DNA of 64,000 nt from Marinirhabdus sp963799365 (GCA_963799365.1 CAWCWV010000007.1:124001-188000); one strand, 5' to 3'; positions 23,883-34,599 are shown, numbered from the stretch's first letter. A program made the numbers and translations. The notes: generated by a model not told the origin, from the sequence alone.

Positions 23883-26180
23883 ATGAGTAAACAAAGTAGA
23901 CGTCGAGAAGCCCTTTTATACCACGCAAAACCCCGTCCAGGGAAAATACAGGTGGTGCCTACAAAAAAATATGCAACTCAAAGAGACCTTTCATTGGCCT
24001 ATTCGCCAGGAGTAGCAGAGCCTTGTTTAGAAATTGCTAAAGAGGTAAACAACGTTTATAAATACACCAACAAAGGAAATCTAGTAGCTGTAATCTCCAA
24101 CGGAACTGCGGTTTTAGGATTAGGGAATATTGGTCCAGAAGCCTCTAAGCCCGTGATGGAAGGAAAAGGCTTGCTCTTTAAGATTTTTGCGGATATTGAT
24201 GTTTTTGATATTGAAATAAATACGGAAGATATTGATGCATTTGTTGAAACAGTTAAAAACATTGCGCCAACTTTCGGTGGAATTAACCTGGAAGACATTA
24301 AAGCTCCCGAAGCTTTTGAAATAGAACGAAGATTGAAAGCAGAGCTGGATATTCCTGTCATGCACGACGACCAACACGGGACTGCAATAATTTCGGCAGC
24401 GGCCTTATTGAATGCGTTGGAATTGTCGGGTAAGGATATTTCAGAAGTAAGAATAGTGATTAGCGGTGCAGGAGCGGCGGCTGTTTCTTGTACCAGATTA
24501 TATATAGCATTTGGCGCAGATAGAAAGAATATTGTCATGTTGGACAGTAAAGGTGTGATCCGGGATGACCGTGACTCCCTTTCCGAAGAAAAAAGCGAGT
24601 TTGCCACACATCGTAAAATTGACACCCTAGAAGAAGCCATGGAAAATGCCGATGTGTTTGTAGGGCTTTCTATTGCGAATATTGTTACGCCAGAAATGTT
24701 AAAAAGTATGGCGAGCAATCCAATTGTATTTGCCATGGCAAATCCAGACCCAGAAATTGAGTACGATATTGCTATTGCTACCAGAGAGGATATTATTATG
24801 GCAACAGGCAGAAGTGATCATCCTAACCAGGTAAATAATGTACTTGGGTTTCCATTTATTTTTAGAGGAGCGCTGGACGTAAGGGCTACAAAAATTAATG
24901 AACCCATGAAGATGGCTGCGGTAAAAGCATTGGCGGCACTTGCAAAAGAACCTGTCCCAGAGCAGGTAAATATTGCCTACGGAGAAACTAAACTCAACTT
25001 TGGGCGCGATTATATTATTCCCAAACCTTTTGATCCTAGATTAATTGCTATGGTGCCACCTGCAGTTGCAAAAGCTGCGATGGAGAGTGGTGTGGCTACA
25101 GAACCAATTACAGATTGGGAGAAGTACCAGGATGAATTATATGAACGCATGGGAAGTGACAATAAGATTATTAGGTTGTTGTTAAACCGAGCTAAGATGT
25201 CTCCCAAACGTATTGTTTTTGCTGAAGCAGACCAGTTAGATGTGTTAAAAGCTGCGCAAATTGTGCACGATGAAGGTATTGGGATTCCTGTTCTTTTAGG
25301 GAGAAAGGAAATTATTCTGGAACTTATGGAACAACTAGAATTTGATGCTGAAGTTGAAATTATAGATCCAAAGAGTGACGAGCAAGAAGAAACCCGTAAC
25401 AGGTATGCTGAAAAGCACTGGAGTAACCGTCGCCGGAGTGGCATCACACTTTACGATGCCCAAGGTCTCATGCGTTCCCGAAATTACTATGCAGCCATGA
25501 TGTTGAATGAAGGGGATGTAGATTGTATGATTTCTGGCTATTCAAGAGCGTATCCTTCTGTAGTGCGTCCAGTACTGGAAACTGTGGGAAGGTTTGAGGG
25601 TGTTGATAAAGTAGCCACCACCAACTTAATGTTGACAAAACGTGGGCCTATGTTTATTTCAGATACGTCCATAAATATAGATCCTACTGCCAAGGAACTT
25701 GCAAAGATTGCACAAATGACCAATCATACCATGAAAATGTTTGGGCTAACACCTGTAATAGCAATGATAAGTTATGCAAACTTTGGTTCCTCCAAAGATC
25801 CACATGCATCTAAAGTTAGGGAAGCGGTAGCGTATTTGCACCGTAGTAACCCTGATATGTTGGTAGATGGCGAATTGCAAACAGACTTTGCCTTAAATTC
25901 AGAAATGCTTCAAAAGAAGTTCCCGTTTTCAAAATTGGCTGGGAAAAAGGTAAATGCACTTATCTTTCCAAATTTAGATTCAGCAAACAGTAACTACAAA
26001 CTACTTAAAGAATTAAACAATGTAGAGTCTATAGGCCCTATTATGCTCGGGATGAAAAAACCGGTCCATATCCTTCAACTAGGAGCTAGTGTAGAGGAAA
26101 TTGTAAATATGGCAGCCGTTGCAGTAGTGGATGCACAGCAAAAAGAGAAGCGGGGTAAAGGGTTAGAAACTTCAGTTTAA
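23883..26180 (+). CDS. maeB: NADP-dependent malic enzyme fused to phosphotransacetylase-like domain
   Basis: Malate plus NADP gives pyruvate, CO2 and NADPH. The 765 aa match the MaeB layout: malic enzyme (about 1-430; YSPGVAEPCLEI, MHDDQHGTAI, GAGAAAVSC for dinucleotide binding, SGRSDHPNQVNN-like region), then a phosphate acetyltransferase-type domain (about 435-760; RIVFAEAD, MISGYSRAYPSVVRPVLE). That second domain usually acts in regulation rather than catalysis. It is a single gene with its own promoter. Confidence 0.94.
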   Translation: MSKQSRRREALLYHAKPRPGKIQVVPTKKYATQRDLSLAYSPGVAEPCLEIAKEVNNVYKYTNKGNLVAVISNGTAVLGLGNIGPEASKPVMEGKGLLFKIFADIDVFDIEINTEDIDAFVETVKNIAPTFGGINLEDIKAPEAFEIERRLKAELDIPVMHDDQHGTAIISAAALLNALELSGKDISEVRIVISGAGAAAVSCTRLYIAFGADRKNIVMLDSKGVIRDDRDSLSEEKSEFATHRKIDTLEEAMENADVFVGLSIANIVTPEMLKSMASNPIVFAMANPDPEIEYDIAIATREDIIMATGRSDHPNQVNNVLGFPFIFRGALDVRATKINEPMKMAAVKALAALAKEPVPEQVNIAYGETKLNFGRDYIIPKPFDPRLIAMVPPAVAKAAMESGVATEPITDWEKYQDELYERMGSDNKIIRLLLNRAKMSPKRIVFAEADQLDVLKAAQIVHDEGIGIPVLLGRKEIILELMEQLEFDAEVEIIDPKSDEQEETRNRYAEKHWSNRRRSGITLYDAQGLMRSRNYYAAMMLNEGDVDCMISGYSRAYPSVVRPVLETVGRFEGVDKVATTNLMLTKRGPMFISDTSINIDPTAKELAKIAQMTNHTMKMFGLTPVIAMISYANFGSSKDPHASKVREAVAYLHRSNPDMLVDGELQTDFALNSEMLQKKFPFSKLAGKKVNALIFPNLDSANSNYKLLKELNNVESIGPIMLGMKKPVHILQLGASVEEIVNMAAVAVVDAQQKEKRGKGLETSV

Positions 26181-26230
26181 GTGCTATTTATTTTAGTAAA
26201 TATGGGCTGTGCCAATGCGAATAATTGTGT

Positions 26231-26238
26231 TATATTTG
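26231..26238 (+). promoter_or_regulatory. -7 box TATATTTG of the ruvA-sprA transcript
   Basis: This exact TAnnTTTG match lies 24 bases upstream of ruvA. No TTG at standard spacing. It is the only recognisable promoter before the 7.3-kb sprA gene. Confidence 0.45.
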
Positions 26239-26262
26239 ACGCTTTAACCTTACGTTAACATT

Positions 26263-26844
26263 ATGATTACCCATTTGCAGGGAAGGCTTGTTCAAAAAAA
26301 TCCAACCGATGTAGTCATAGATTGTAATGGTATAGGCTATTTGGTCCATATTTCCTTACACACATTTTCGCAACTCCCCGAGACCGAAAGTGTAAAATTA
26401 TTCACGTATTTACTGGTTAAAGAAGATTCGCATACCTTGTTTGGTTTTGCGGGAATAGAGGAACGAGAAATTTTCAAATTATTAATCTCGGTTTCGGGTG
26501 TAGGTGCAAGTACTGCAAGAACAATGCTTTCTTCACTATCGCCAGACCAGATTAAAGATGCAATTGTGAACGAAGGGGTAGCAACCATTCAATCTGTAAA
26601 AGGAATTGGGGTTAAAACAGCACAACGAGTTATCTTAGATTTGAAAGATAAAATTCTAAAAGTGTATGGCTTGTCTACTATTTCTGGAACAACAAGCAAT
26701 ACTAATAAAAATGAAGCGTTATCTGCATTAGAGACCTTAGGTTTTGCTAGAAAACAAGCTGAAAAGGTTTGTGATAAAATTGTACAGCAAGACCCGGGGG
26801 CAAGTGTAGAAACGATAATAAAATTAGCTTTAAAAAATTTGTAG
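26263..26844 (+). CDS. ruvA: Holliday junction DNA helicase subunit RuvA
   Basis: This subunit binds four-way junctions and loads RuvB. The 193 aa show the N-terminal OB fold (HLQGRLVQKNPTDVVIDCNGIGYLVHIS), two helix-hairpin-helix motifs (LISVSGVGASTARTML and IQSVKGIGVKTAQRVILDLKDK) and the C-terminal RuvB-contacting domain (NEALSALETLGFARKQAEKV). sprA begins 3 bp after the stop, so the repair gene and the secretion gene are transcribed together. Confidence 0.97.
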   Translation: MITHLQGRLVQKNPTDVVIDCNGIGYLVHISLHTFSQLPETESVKLFTYLLVKEDSHTLFGFAGIEEREIFKLLISVSGVGASTARTMLSSLSPDQIKDAIVNEGVATIQSVKGIGVKTAQRVILDLKDKILKVYGLSTISGTTSNTNKNEALSALETLGFARKQAEKVCDKIVQQDPGASVETIIKLALKNL

Positions 26845-26847
26845 ACT

Positions 26848-29800
26848 TTGGGCGCAAAAAATTACGATTACACAAAAGTTCTTTCCGGGCTTTTCTTGGT
26901 TTTAGGAGTTTTATTTGGAGGAACTCATACAGTAACGGCTCAAGATTCCACCGCAACTGGTTCGGAAATGGGTAGAATGGATCTTCCAAATCCGCCAAGT
27001 ATTCAAGACTTATACACTTACGATCCTGTTACTGAAAGGTATATTTATACACAAACCTTAGGTAATTTGAATATTTCCTACCCGCTTATTCTTACTCCGG
27101 AAGAGTATCAGAATTTAATCCTGAAGGAGCAAATGAAGCAGTATTTCAAAGATAAAATTGATGCTGCCGATGGTAGAAAAGAAGGTTCTGAAGAACTTCA
27201 GAAAAACCTGTTGCCTACATTCTATGTGAATTCCAACTTTTTTGAAAGCATTTTTGGAGGAAATACTATTGAAGTAATCCCGCAAGGAACTGTGGAGATG
27301 GATATTGGACTTCTATACACCAAGCAAGATAACCCGGCGTTTTCACCAAGAAACCGAAGCAACCTTTCTTTCGATTTTGACCAACGTATTAGTTTAAGTT
27401 TGTTGGGTAAAGTTGGAGAACGCCTTCAGGTAACCGCAAACTACGATACGCAATCGACCTTCGACTTTCAGAACCAAATAAAGCTAGAGTATACGCCTAC
27501 TGAAGACGATATTATTCAAAAAATTGAAGTAGGTAACGTAAATATGCCACTTAATAGCACATTAATCCAAGGAGCTCAGAGTTTGTTTGGGGTAAAGGCG
27601 CAATTACAATTTGGTAAAACAACCATTACAGGAGTATTCTCTGAACAAAATTCTGAAACAAGAAGTGTTACTGCAGAAGGTGGTGCTACCATTACAGATT
27701 TCGAATTATTTGCACTGGACTACGACGAAAATCGTCACTTTTTCCTAGCACATTACTTTAGGGATAATTACGATAGAATTTTAAGCCAATACCCATTCAT
27801 AAATTCAAACGTACAGATAACAAGATCTGAAGTTTGGATCACTAACCGTGCGGCAAATACTCAAAATGTTAGGAATATTGTTGCATTACAGGATTTGGGA
27901 GAGGCAGATCCTACAAATATTGGCCTGCCTTTTGTACCTGGAGGTTTTATTAATAAACCAAGAAATTCCTTCCCAGATAACGGTAATAACGACTTTAATC
28001 CTTTTGGAATAGATGATCCATCAGTACCAAGTATCTTAAACGACGCCATTCGTGATGTAGCAACCGTGGATCAAGGTTTTGGTGGTGTTCGTGTAAGTGA
28101 TGGTATAGACTACGTAACCTTAGAAAATGCGAGAAGGTTAAATGCTAATGAATACAAATTGAACAGCCAATTGGGGTATATTTCCTTAAACCAACGTCTA
28201 AGTAATGACGAAGTTTTAGCTGTTTCTTTTCAGTTTACAGTAAATGGGCGTGTTTTTCAGGTTGGAGAATTTTCTAACGATGGAGTAAACGCTACTGGAG
28301 CAACCACTCCCATTGGCGGCGATCCAAACAATCCCGATCCAGATCCAGATCCAAATGATGACCCACAAGGCTTGCCACAAAACTTGGTGGTAAAACTTCT
28401 TAAGAGTAATATTACGAATGTACAAGAGCCAATTTGGGATTTAATGATGAAAAACATCTATGCTTTAGGTGCATTTCAATTAGAACAAGAAGACTTCAGA
28501 TTAAACATTTTATATACAGACCCTTCGCCACTTAACTATATTACTGCAGCGCCAGGAACGCCCGAATTCCCTGCAACCCCACTTCCAGAAGATGTTGAAG
28601 ACAATGTTTTATTACGTGTTTTTAACTTGGATAGATTAAACTTTAATGGAGATCCACAACAAGGTGGAGATGGATTCTTCGATTTTCTTCCTGGAATTAC
28701 CGTAGACACACAAAATGGGCAAATTATCTTTACCAGCGTTGAACCTTTTGGAGAATATTTATTTGATAAATTAGATAATGACAATCAAGGTGCTGGGGAT
28801 TATAACAATGATCTTACCTACAACGCAAATCAAAATCAATATGTTTTCCGAACACTATATTCTACGACCAAAACTCAAGCGGAACAAGAGGATAGTGATA
28901 AAAATAAATTTCAGTTAAAAGGTACTTATAAATCTACCGGTGCAGATGGTATTCCAATTGGTGCGTTTAATATTCCGCAAGGTTCCGTAACAGTTACTGC
29001 CGGCGGTAGAACATTGGTAGAAGGAGTAGATTATACCGTGAACTACCAATTAGGAAGGGTGCAAATTATAGATCCTGCACTTCAAAACTCTAACACGCCT
29101 ATTAATATTACTACGGAAAATAACACCCTTTTTGGCCAGCAAACAAAACGATTTACAGGATTAAATGTAGAGCATAAGTTTAATGATAAATTTCAGCTTG
29201 GTGCCACATATTTAAACTTAAATGAAAGGCCATTAACGCAAAAATCTTCTTTTAATGCCGAACCTATCAATAATAGTATTTTCGGTTTGAACGCAAATTA
29301 TTCTACAGAAGTACCTTTCTTAACTCGTTTGGTGAACAATTTACCTAATATCGATACAGATGTGGCTTCCAACATATCACTCCGTGGTGAGTTTGCATAT
29401 CTTTTACCTGGAGCACCTAAAGTTTCGGATTTTGATGGTAAAGCAACTTCATATGTAGACGATTTTGAAGCTTCACAAACTGGCATAGATGTAAGCTCAC
29501 CGCTTACTTGGTTCTTGGGAAGTACTCCAGTTGGTTTTGGAGGGGAGTTTGGCAATGGAAATCTTCAGTATAATTATAACCGCGCAAAACTGGCTTGGTA
29601 TACTATCGATCCAGTTTTTTATAGTAGTCAAAGACCAGAAGGTATTGATGATGAGGATCTTTCTTCGCCATTTACTCGTCGTGTTTTTATAGATGAAATA
29701 TTCCCGAATCAAGATTTAATCCAGGGTCAGACCCAAGCATTATTTTCCTTGGATATGGCATATTATCCTAGTCAACGTGGGCAGTACAATTTTAACCCCG

Positions 29801-32800
29801 AAGCTGCAGGAGGAAACACATTGCCTAACCCAGAAACAAGGTGGGCTGGTATTACGAGACAACTTACTACTACCGATTTTGAGCGCTCAAACGTCGAGTT
29901 TATTCAGTTCTGGGTAATGGATCCATACGTACACGATGATACTATTATTGATGATGGTTTTTTAACTTTCAACTTAGGAAATATCTCTGAAGACATCTTA
30001 AAAGATGGTAGAAAACAATATGAAAACGGACTACCACAAGATGGTGGAACACTCAATACCACTCCAACCGCTTGGGGTAAAGTACCTACAAACCAATCCT
30101 TAGTATATACCTTTAATACGCAAGGACAGGAAAGAACAAACCAGGATATTGGACTTGATGGTATTGCAGATGCAACAGAAGGGGCTATGTTCCCTGCATT
30201 TTCGGGATTGCAGGATCCAGCAGGAGATAATTACCAGTATTTCCTGCAAGCACAGGGTGACATCCTTAATCGTTATTTGCAGTACAATGGTACTGAAGGG
30301 AACTCTCCCGAAAACGTTACAGATACCAATCGAGGAAGTACAGCACAACCAGATGTAGAAGATATTAACCGTGATAATACGATGAACACGGTAGATAGCT
30401 ACTATGAATACCGTGTTCCTATTTATCGTGGGATGAGCGTAGAAAATAACACCAGTCTTAATGGTGGTGAGCAAGATTTTATTACAGATGTTCGTGAGAT
30501 AGATGTAACTACCCAAGACAACAACATAATTCCTGTACGTTGGATACAATTTAAAGTGCCAATCAGCCAGCCAGATGAGGCAGTTAATGGTATTTCAGAC
30601 TTTAGATCCATACGTTTTATGCGTATGTATATGTCTCAATTTAACCAAAACACGGTACTGCGTTTAGGAACGTTAGAATTGGTAAGAGGAGATTACAGAA
30701 GATTTACAGAAACATTAGATATTACAAATGAGGATCCAGATCTTGACGATACTATTTTTGAAAATGAAGCAGTAAATATCGAAGAAAATGATCAAAGAAC
30801 ACCTATTCCATATGTGTTACCTCCAGGAGTTTTCCGTGAAGAGTTGAATAACAACAACAACTTAATTCGTCAAAACGAACAATCCCTAGCATTGAGAGTT
30901 TGCGGTTTAGAAAATAACGACGGTCGTGGTGTCTATAAGAATTTTAATATAGACATGCGCCAGTATGAAAATCTGGAAATGTTTATTCACGCAGAATCAT
31001 TAGAAAATCAGTCGCCGTTATCAGATGGTGATATGACAGCTTTTATACGATTAGGAAACGATTTAACACAGAACTTCTATGAAATTCAAATTCCTTTAAA
31101 TCCCACATCGTTTGGAGCATCATCTGCAGAACAAATTTGGCCTATAGAAAACCGCTTACGACTTCCTTTACGATTGCTTCAGGAATTAAAGACACGTGTT
31201 TTGGGAGATCCTACAATAGATCCAACTGAAACTACTTTTATAACTCAGTCTGAACTTGATGAAAGTACAATTGGGTCCGAGAATGAACTATTGTTAGGTA
31301 TAAAAGGGAATCCAAGCTTCGGAAACGTGCGTATCATTATGTTAGGATTGAGAAATAATTCTGGACAGGAAATTTGTGGTGAGGCCTGGTTTAACGAGTT
31401 GCGTCTTTCAGAATTGAAAAATCAAGGTGGTTGGGCAGCAGTAGCCAGTATGGATGCGAACCTGGCAGATTTTGCAACAGTGAGTGCTACGGGTAGAAGA
31501 AGTACCGTTGGTTTTGGATCTATCGAACAAGGACCTAACCAAAGAAGTCGTGAAGATTTACAGCAGTACGATGTGGTTACAAACCTAAACCTGGGGCAAA
31601 TGTTGCCGAAAAACTGGGGCGTTCAATTACCTTTTAATTACGGAAGATCTGAAGAATTAATCACCCCACAATTCGATCCAGAGTTTCAAGATATTGAACT
31701 AGACGCAAGATTAGACAATACAGAAAGTCAAGAAGAAAGAGACCAAATTAAGGAACAGTCTGTAGACTACACCAAACGTCAAAGTGTTAACTTTATTGGT
31801 GTAAGAAAGGATAGAACAGGAGATAAAAAACCAAAACCTTGGGATGTAGAAAACCTTACTTTTTCAGCTACGTATAACCAAGAGGATCATCATGATTTTG
31901 AAATTGAAGATGCTTTGGAGCAAAACGTACGTTTAGGAGGAACCTATAACTATTCTTTCAACCAAAAAGCATACGAACCTTTTAAGAAGAACGATTCTCT
32001 ATTTACAGGAAAATATTGGCAATTCCTTAAAGACTTCAACATAAACTATTTACCTACCAGTTTGGCGGTAAGCTCTAACATTACAAGACAATACAACGAG
32101 CAAAAGTTTAGAGAATTAAATCTTTTACCTGGCAATATTGGTTTACCCACATTATACCAACGTAATTTCTTATTCGACTGGCAGTATACTATCAATTATA
32201 ATCTTACTAAGTCGTTACGTGCTAACTTTACAACTTCTAATAACAGGATAGTTACTAACTATATCGACGATGAAGGCTTTGCAGATAATACAATAGGTGT
32301 TTGGGACGGTTTCTTCGATATTGGGGATCCTAATCGACACTACCAATCCCTTCAGGTAAACTATGACTTGCCGTTCGATAAATTCCCATTTTTGAAATAC
32401 ATTAGAGCAACGTATTCTTACACAGGAGATTTCCAGTGGCAAGATGGTAGTGATCTTTTTAATAGTATTGAAATACCTCTAGCAAATGGCACTGTAGAAA
32501 CCTTCAACTTAGGAAACTCAATTCAGAATGTCCAAATACATAGAATAAACTCTTCCATAGATATGAATGGCTTCTATCGTTATGTAGGACTTACAAAAAT
32601 TAAAAAGTCGAGAGGTGCAAATAATGCTGGAGGTAATTCTGGCGAGGCAGGGATTGATACTGGAGGTGCAACCAAAGGAGGAGATTCTAAAGGAAAAGGT
32701 GGAGAAGCTGAGGGAGATGAAGATAATAAATTTTCTATACAAGGAGGCAACGTAAGAGGAGCAGGTTCTAAAGGCAATGCTGCGGGTGCTGCTGGAGCTG

Positions 32801-34185
32801 GTAGTGCAGGAAGTAGTTCCCTTGGTGTTGGAGAAAAAGCTGCAAATACGCTTATTGGCCTAGCCACCAGCATTAAGAAAATTGCATTAAACTATCAAGA
32901 AAATCAGGGGATATTCTTACCTGGTTATACCCCTTCAATTGGCTTTATTGGAACTTTAAATCCATCTGCAGGGTTTACATTTGGTAGCCAGGCCGAAATT
33001 AGAGAGAGAGCTGCAAGAATGGGATGGCTAACGCTATACCCTGAGTTTAATGAGCAATATACCGAGGTGGAAAGCCGCCAGTTAGATGCTCAAATAAATT
33101 TAGAGCCACTCGAAGATCTAAAAATAGACATTAACGGTAGCAGAATTTATTCTGAAAGTTATGCCGAAAATTATATTATTGAAAATGATATTTATAGGTC
33201 ATTAACACCTAATACCTTCGGAAACTTTAATATATCAACACTACTTATACAAACCGCATTTAGCCAGAGTGACGAAAATACATCTGCAGCCTTTAATGAT
33301 TTTAGATCCAACCGTTTGCTAGTAGCAAGAAGATTGGCAACAGAATTTTACGGGACTTCTAGTTTTCCTGTAGATGAAGAAACCGGATATCCAGTTGGGT
33401 TTGGACCTAACAGTCAAGATGTTTTGCTTCCCTCATTTATTTCGGCATATAGAGGTAGTGACGCCTCTAAAGAAAAAACAGGGATCTTAAGAGACATACC
33501 GCTTCCAAACTGGGATATTAAATACACAGGTCTAATGGATCTTGCGTGGTTTAAACAACGATTTAAGCGTTTCTCTTTACAGCATGGTTACAGAGCTAGT
33601 TATACAGTAAACCAGTTTCAAACAAACTTGGACTACGACGGTAATAATCCAACAGCAACAGATCAAGCAGGAAACTTTAAGAGTAGGGTGTTGTTAACTA
33701 ATGTAAACCTCACTGAACAATTCTCACCATTAATTCGTGTGGATTTTGAAATGAAAAACTCTGTAAAAATATTAGCAGAATATAGAAAAGACAGAGCCTT
33801 ATCATTAAGTTTCGCAAACAATCTTTTAACCGAAATTCAGGGTAATGAAATCATTCTTGGACTAGGATATCGTGTAAAAGATTTACGTATTGCAACCAAT
33901 TTTGGTGGTAAAAAGACAATTTTAAAGAGTGACCTTAACTTTAAAGTAGATGTATCCAGAAGAGATAATAAAACAATTATTAGATATCTAGACATTAATA
34001 ATAACCAGATAACCTCTGGGCAAACTATTTATGGTATAAATTTCTTAACAGATTATGCGTTAAGCAAAAACTTAACCGCTTTATTCTATTTTGATTATTC
34101 GTTTTCAGAATATGCCATTTCTACAGCATTCCCACAAACAACAATCCGTTCTGGGTTTACGCTGCGATATAATTTCGGAAATTAA
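26848..34185 (+). CDS. sprA: SprA, outer-membrane translocon of the type 9 secretion system / gliding motility
   Basis: The 2445-aa product forms the giant outer-membrane beta-barrel that exports T9SS cargo and gliding adhesins. It has a signal peptide (about 1-32, ending TVTAQD), then repeated beta-rich SprA_N-type segments, including SLLGKVGERLQVTANYDTQ near 190 and IEVGNVNMPLNSTLIQGAQ near 226. The FG-VKAQLQFG pattern follows, and the C-terminus (SGFTLRYNFGN) is barrel-like. An Asp/Pro repeat lies near 493-505 and a Gly/Ala/Ser/Lys-rich low-complexity stretch at about 1922-1995. Translation is predicted from TTG, 3 bp after ruvA. gcvH follows 33 bp later. Order and size match the known sprA neighbourhood. 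Confidence 0.96.
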   Translation: MGAKNYDYTKVLSGLFLVLGVLFGGTHTVTAQDSTATGSEMGRMDLPNPPSIQDLYTYDPVTERYIYTQTLGNLNISYPLILTPEEYQNLILKEQMKQYFKDKIDAADGRKEGSEELQKNLLPTFYVNSNFFESIFGGNTIEVIPQGTVEMDIGLLYTKQDNPAFSPRNRSNLSFDFDQRISLSLLGKVGERLQVTANYDTQSTFDFQNQIKLEYTPTEDDIIQKIEVGNVNMPLNSTLIQGAQSLFGVKAQLQFGKTTITGVFSEQNSETRSVTAEGGATITDFELFALDYDENRHFFLAHYFRDNYDRILSQYPFINSNVQITRSEVWITNRAANTQNVRNIVALQDLGEADPTNIGLPFVPGGFINKPRNSFPDNGNNDFNPFGIDDPSVPSILNDAIRDVATVDQGFGGVRVSDGIDYVTLENARRLNANEYKLNSQLGYISLNQRLSNDEVLAVSFQFTVNGRVFQVGEFSNDGVNATGATTPIGGDPNNPDPDPDPNDDPQGLPQNLVVKLLKSNITNVQEPIWDLMMKNIYALGAFQLEQEDFRLNILYTDPSPLNYITAAPGTPEFPATPLPEDVEDNVLLRVFNLDRLNFNGDPQQGGDGFFDFLPGITVDTQNGQIIFTSVEPFGEYLFDKLDNDNQGAGDYNNDLTYNANQNQYVFRTLYSTTKTQAEQEDSDKNKFQLKGTYKSTGADGIPIGAFNIPQGSVTVTAGGRTLVEGVDYTVNYQLGRVQIIDPALQNSNTPINITTENNTLFGQQTKRFTGLNVEHKFNDKFQLGATYLNLNERPLTQKSSFNAEPINNSIFGLNANYSTEVPFLTRLVNNLPNIDTDVASNISLRGEFAYLLPGAPKVSDFDGKATSYVDDFEASQTGIDVSSPLTWFLGSTPVGFGGEFGNGNLQYNYNRAKLAWYTIDPVFYSSQRPEGIDDEDLSSPFTRRVFIDEIFPNQDLIQGQTQALFSLDMAYYPSQRGQYNFNPEAAGGNTLPNPETRWAGITRQLTTTDFERSNVEFIQFWVMDPYVHDDTIIDDGFLTFNLGNISEDILKDGRKQYENGLPQDGGTLNTTPTAWGKVPTNQSLVYTFNTQGQERTNQDIGLDGIADATEGAMFPAFSGLQDPAGDNYQYFLQAQGDILNRYLQYNGTEGNSPENVTDTNRGSTAQPDVEDINRDNTMNTVDSYYEYRVPIYRGMSVENNTSLNGGEQDFITDVREIDVTTQDNNIIPVRWIQFKVPISQPDEAVNGISDFRSIRFMRMYMSQFNQNTVLRLGTLELVRGDYRRFTETLDITNEDPDLDDTIFENEAVNIEENDQRTPIPYVLPPGVFREELNNNNNLIRQNEQSLALRVCGLENNDGRGVYKNFNIDMRQYENLEMFIHAESLENQSPLSDGDMTAFIRLGNDLTQNFYEIQIPLNPTSFGASSAEQIWPIENRLRLPLRLLQELKTRVLGDPTIDPTETTFITQSELDESTIGSENELLLGIKGNPSFGNVRIIMLGLRNNSGQEICGEAWFNELRLSELKNQGGWAAVASMDANLADFATVSATGRRSTVGFGSIEQGPNQRSREDLQQYDVVTNLNLGQMLPKNWGVQLPFNYGRSEELITPQFDPEFQDIELDARLDNTESQEERDQIKEQSVDYTKRQSVNFIGVRKDRTGDKKPKPWDVENLTFSATYNQEDHHDFEIEDALEQNVRLGGTYNYSFNQKAYEPFKKNDSLFTGKYWQFLKDFNINYLPTSLAVSSNITRQYNEQKFRELNLLPGNIGLPTLYQRNFLFDWQYTINYNLTKSLRANFTTSNNRIVTNYIDDEGFADNTIGVWDGFFDIGDPNRHYQSLQVNYDLPFDKFPFLKYIRATYSYTGDFQWQDGSDLFNSIEIPLANGTVETFNLGNSIQNVQIHRINSSIDMNGFYRYVGLTKIKKSRGANNAGGNSGEAGIDTGGATKGGDSKGKGGEAEGDEDNKFSIQGGNVRGAGSKGNAAGAAGAGSAGSSSLGVGEKAANTLIGLATSIKKIALNYQENQGIFLPGYTPSIGFIGTLNPSAGFTFGSQAEIRERAARMGWLTLYPEFNEQYTEVESRQLDAQINLEPLEDLKIDINGSRIYSESYAENYIIENDIYRSLTPNTFGNFNISTLLIQTAFSQSDENTSAAFNDFRSNRLLVARRLATEFYGTSSFPVDEETGYPVGFGPNSQDVLLPSFISAYRGSDASKEKTGILRDIPLPNWDIKYTGLMDLAWFKQRFKRFSLQHGYRASYTVNQFQTNLDYDGNNPTATDQAGNFKSRVLLTNVNLTEQFSPLIRVDFEMKNSVKILAEYRKDRALSLSFANNLLTEIQGNEIILGLGYRVKDLRIATNFGGKKTILKSDLNFKVDVSRRDNKTIIRYLDINNNQITSGQTIYGINFLTDYALSKNLTALFYFDYSFSEYAISTAFPQTTIRSGFTLRYNFGN

Positions 34186-34218
34186 ACACCAACAACAAGC
34201 CTAAAAATTAAGATAATT

Positions 34219-34599
34219 ATGAATGTACCTTCCAACCTAAAATATACCAAAGACCACGAATGGATTAGCATAGATGGCGACATGGCCACTGTGGGTATTA
34301 CAGATTTTGCACAAGGAGAATTGGGCGATATCGTCTATGTAGAAGTTGAAACGCTAGATGAAACGCTGGATAAAGATGAAGTTTTTGGAACCGTTGAAGC
34401 TGTAAAAACAGTTTCAGATCTTTTCCTTCCACTTTCTGGAGAAATAGTAGCGTTTAATGACGCACTAGAGTCTGAACCAGAGAAAGTAAACTCAGACCCC
34501 TACGGCGAAGGATGGATGGTAAAAATTAAGATTTCAAATCCAGATGAAATAGCAGATCTCCTAGACGATGCGGCCTATAAAGAAGTTATTGGCGCCTAA
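34219..34599 (+). CDS. gcvH: Glycine cleavage system H protein
   Basis: This lipoyl carrier shuttles the aminomethyl group in glycine cleavage. The 126 aa contain KYTKDHEWI at the start, GITDFAQGELGDIVYVE and the lipoylated Lys63 in FGTVEAVKTVSDLF, then NSDPYGEGWMVKIK. The gcvP and gcvT genes are not in this window. Its place after sprA is conserved in related organisms as I recall, without an obvious functional link. Confidence 0.97.
   Translation: MNVPSNLKYTKDHEWISIDGDMATVGITDFAQGELGDIVYVEVETLDETLDKDEVFGTVEAVKTVSDLFLPLSGEIVAFNDALESEPEKVNSDPYGEGWMVKIKISNPDEIADLLDDAAYKEVIGA

Noticed and set aside
24056..24736. 226-codon open frame on the minus strand opposite maeB
   Set aside because: It is Ser/Ile-rich, has no recognisable motif, and lies entirely inside the clear maeB coding sequence.
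28325..28372. Short GATCCA repeat in sprA as a separate element
   Set aside because: It codes for the Asp/Pro spacer of SprA in frame, so it is part of the gene and not an independent repeat.
29298..32873. Several minus-strand open frames opposite sprA
   Set aside because: They are reverse images of a long Asn/Gly-rich gene, without starts or motifs that would support coding.
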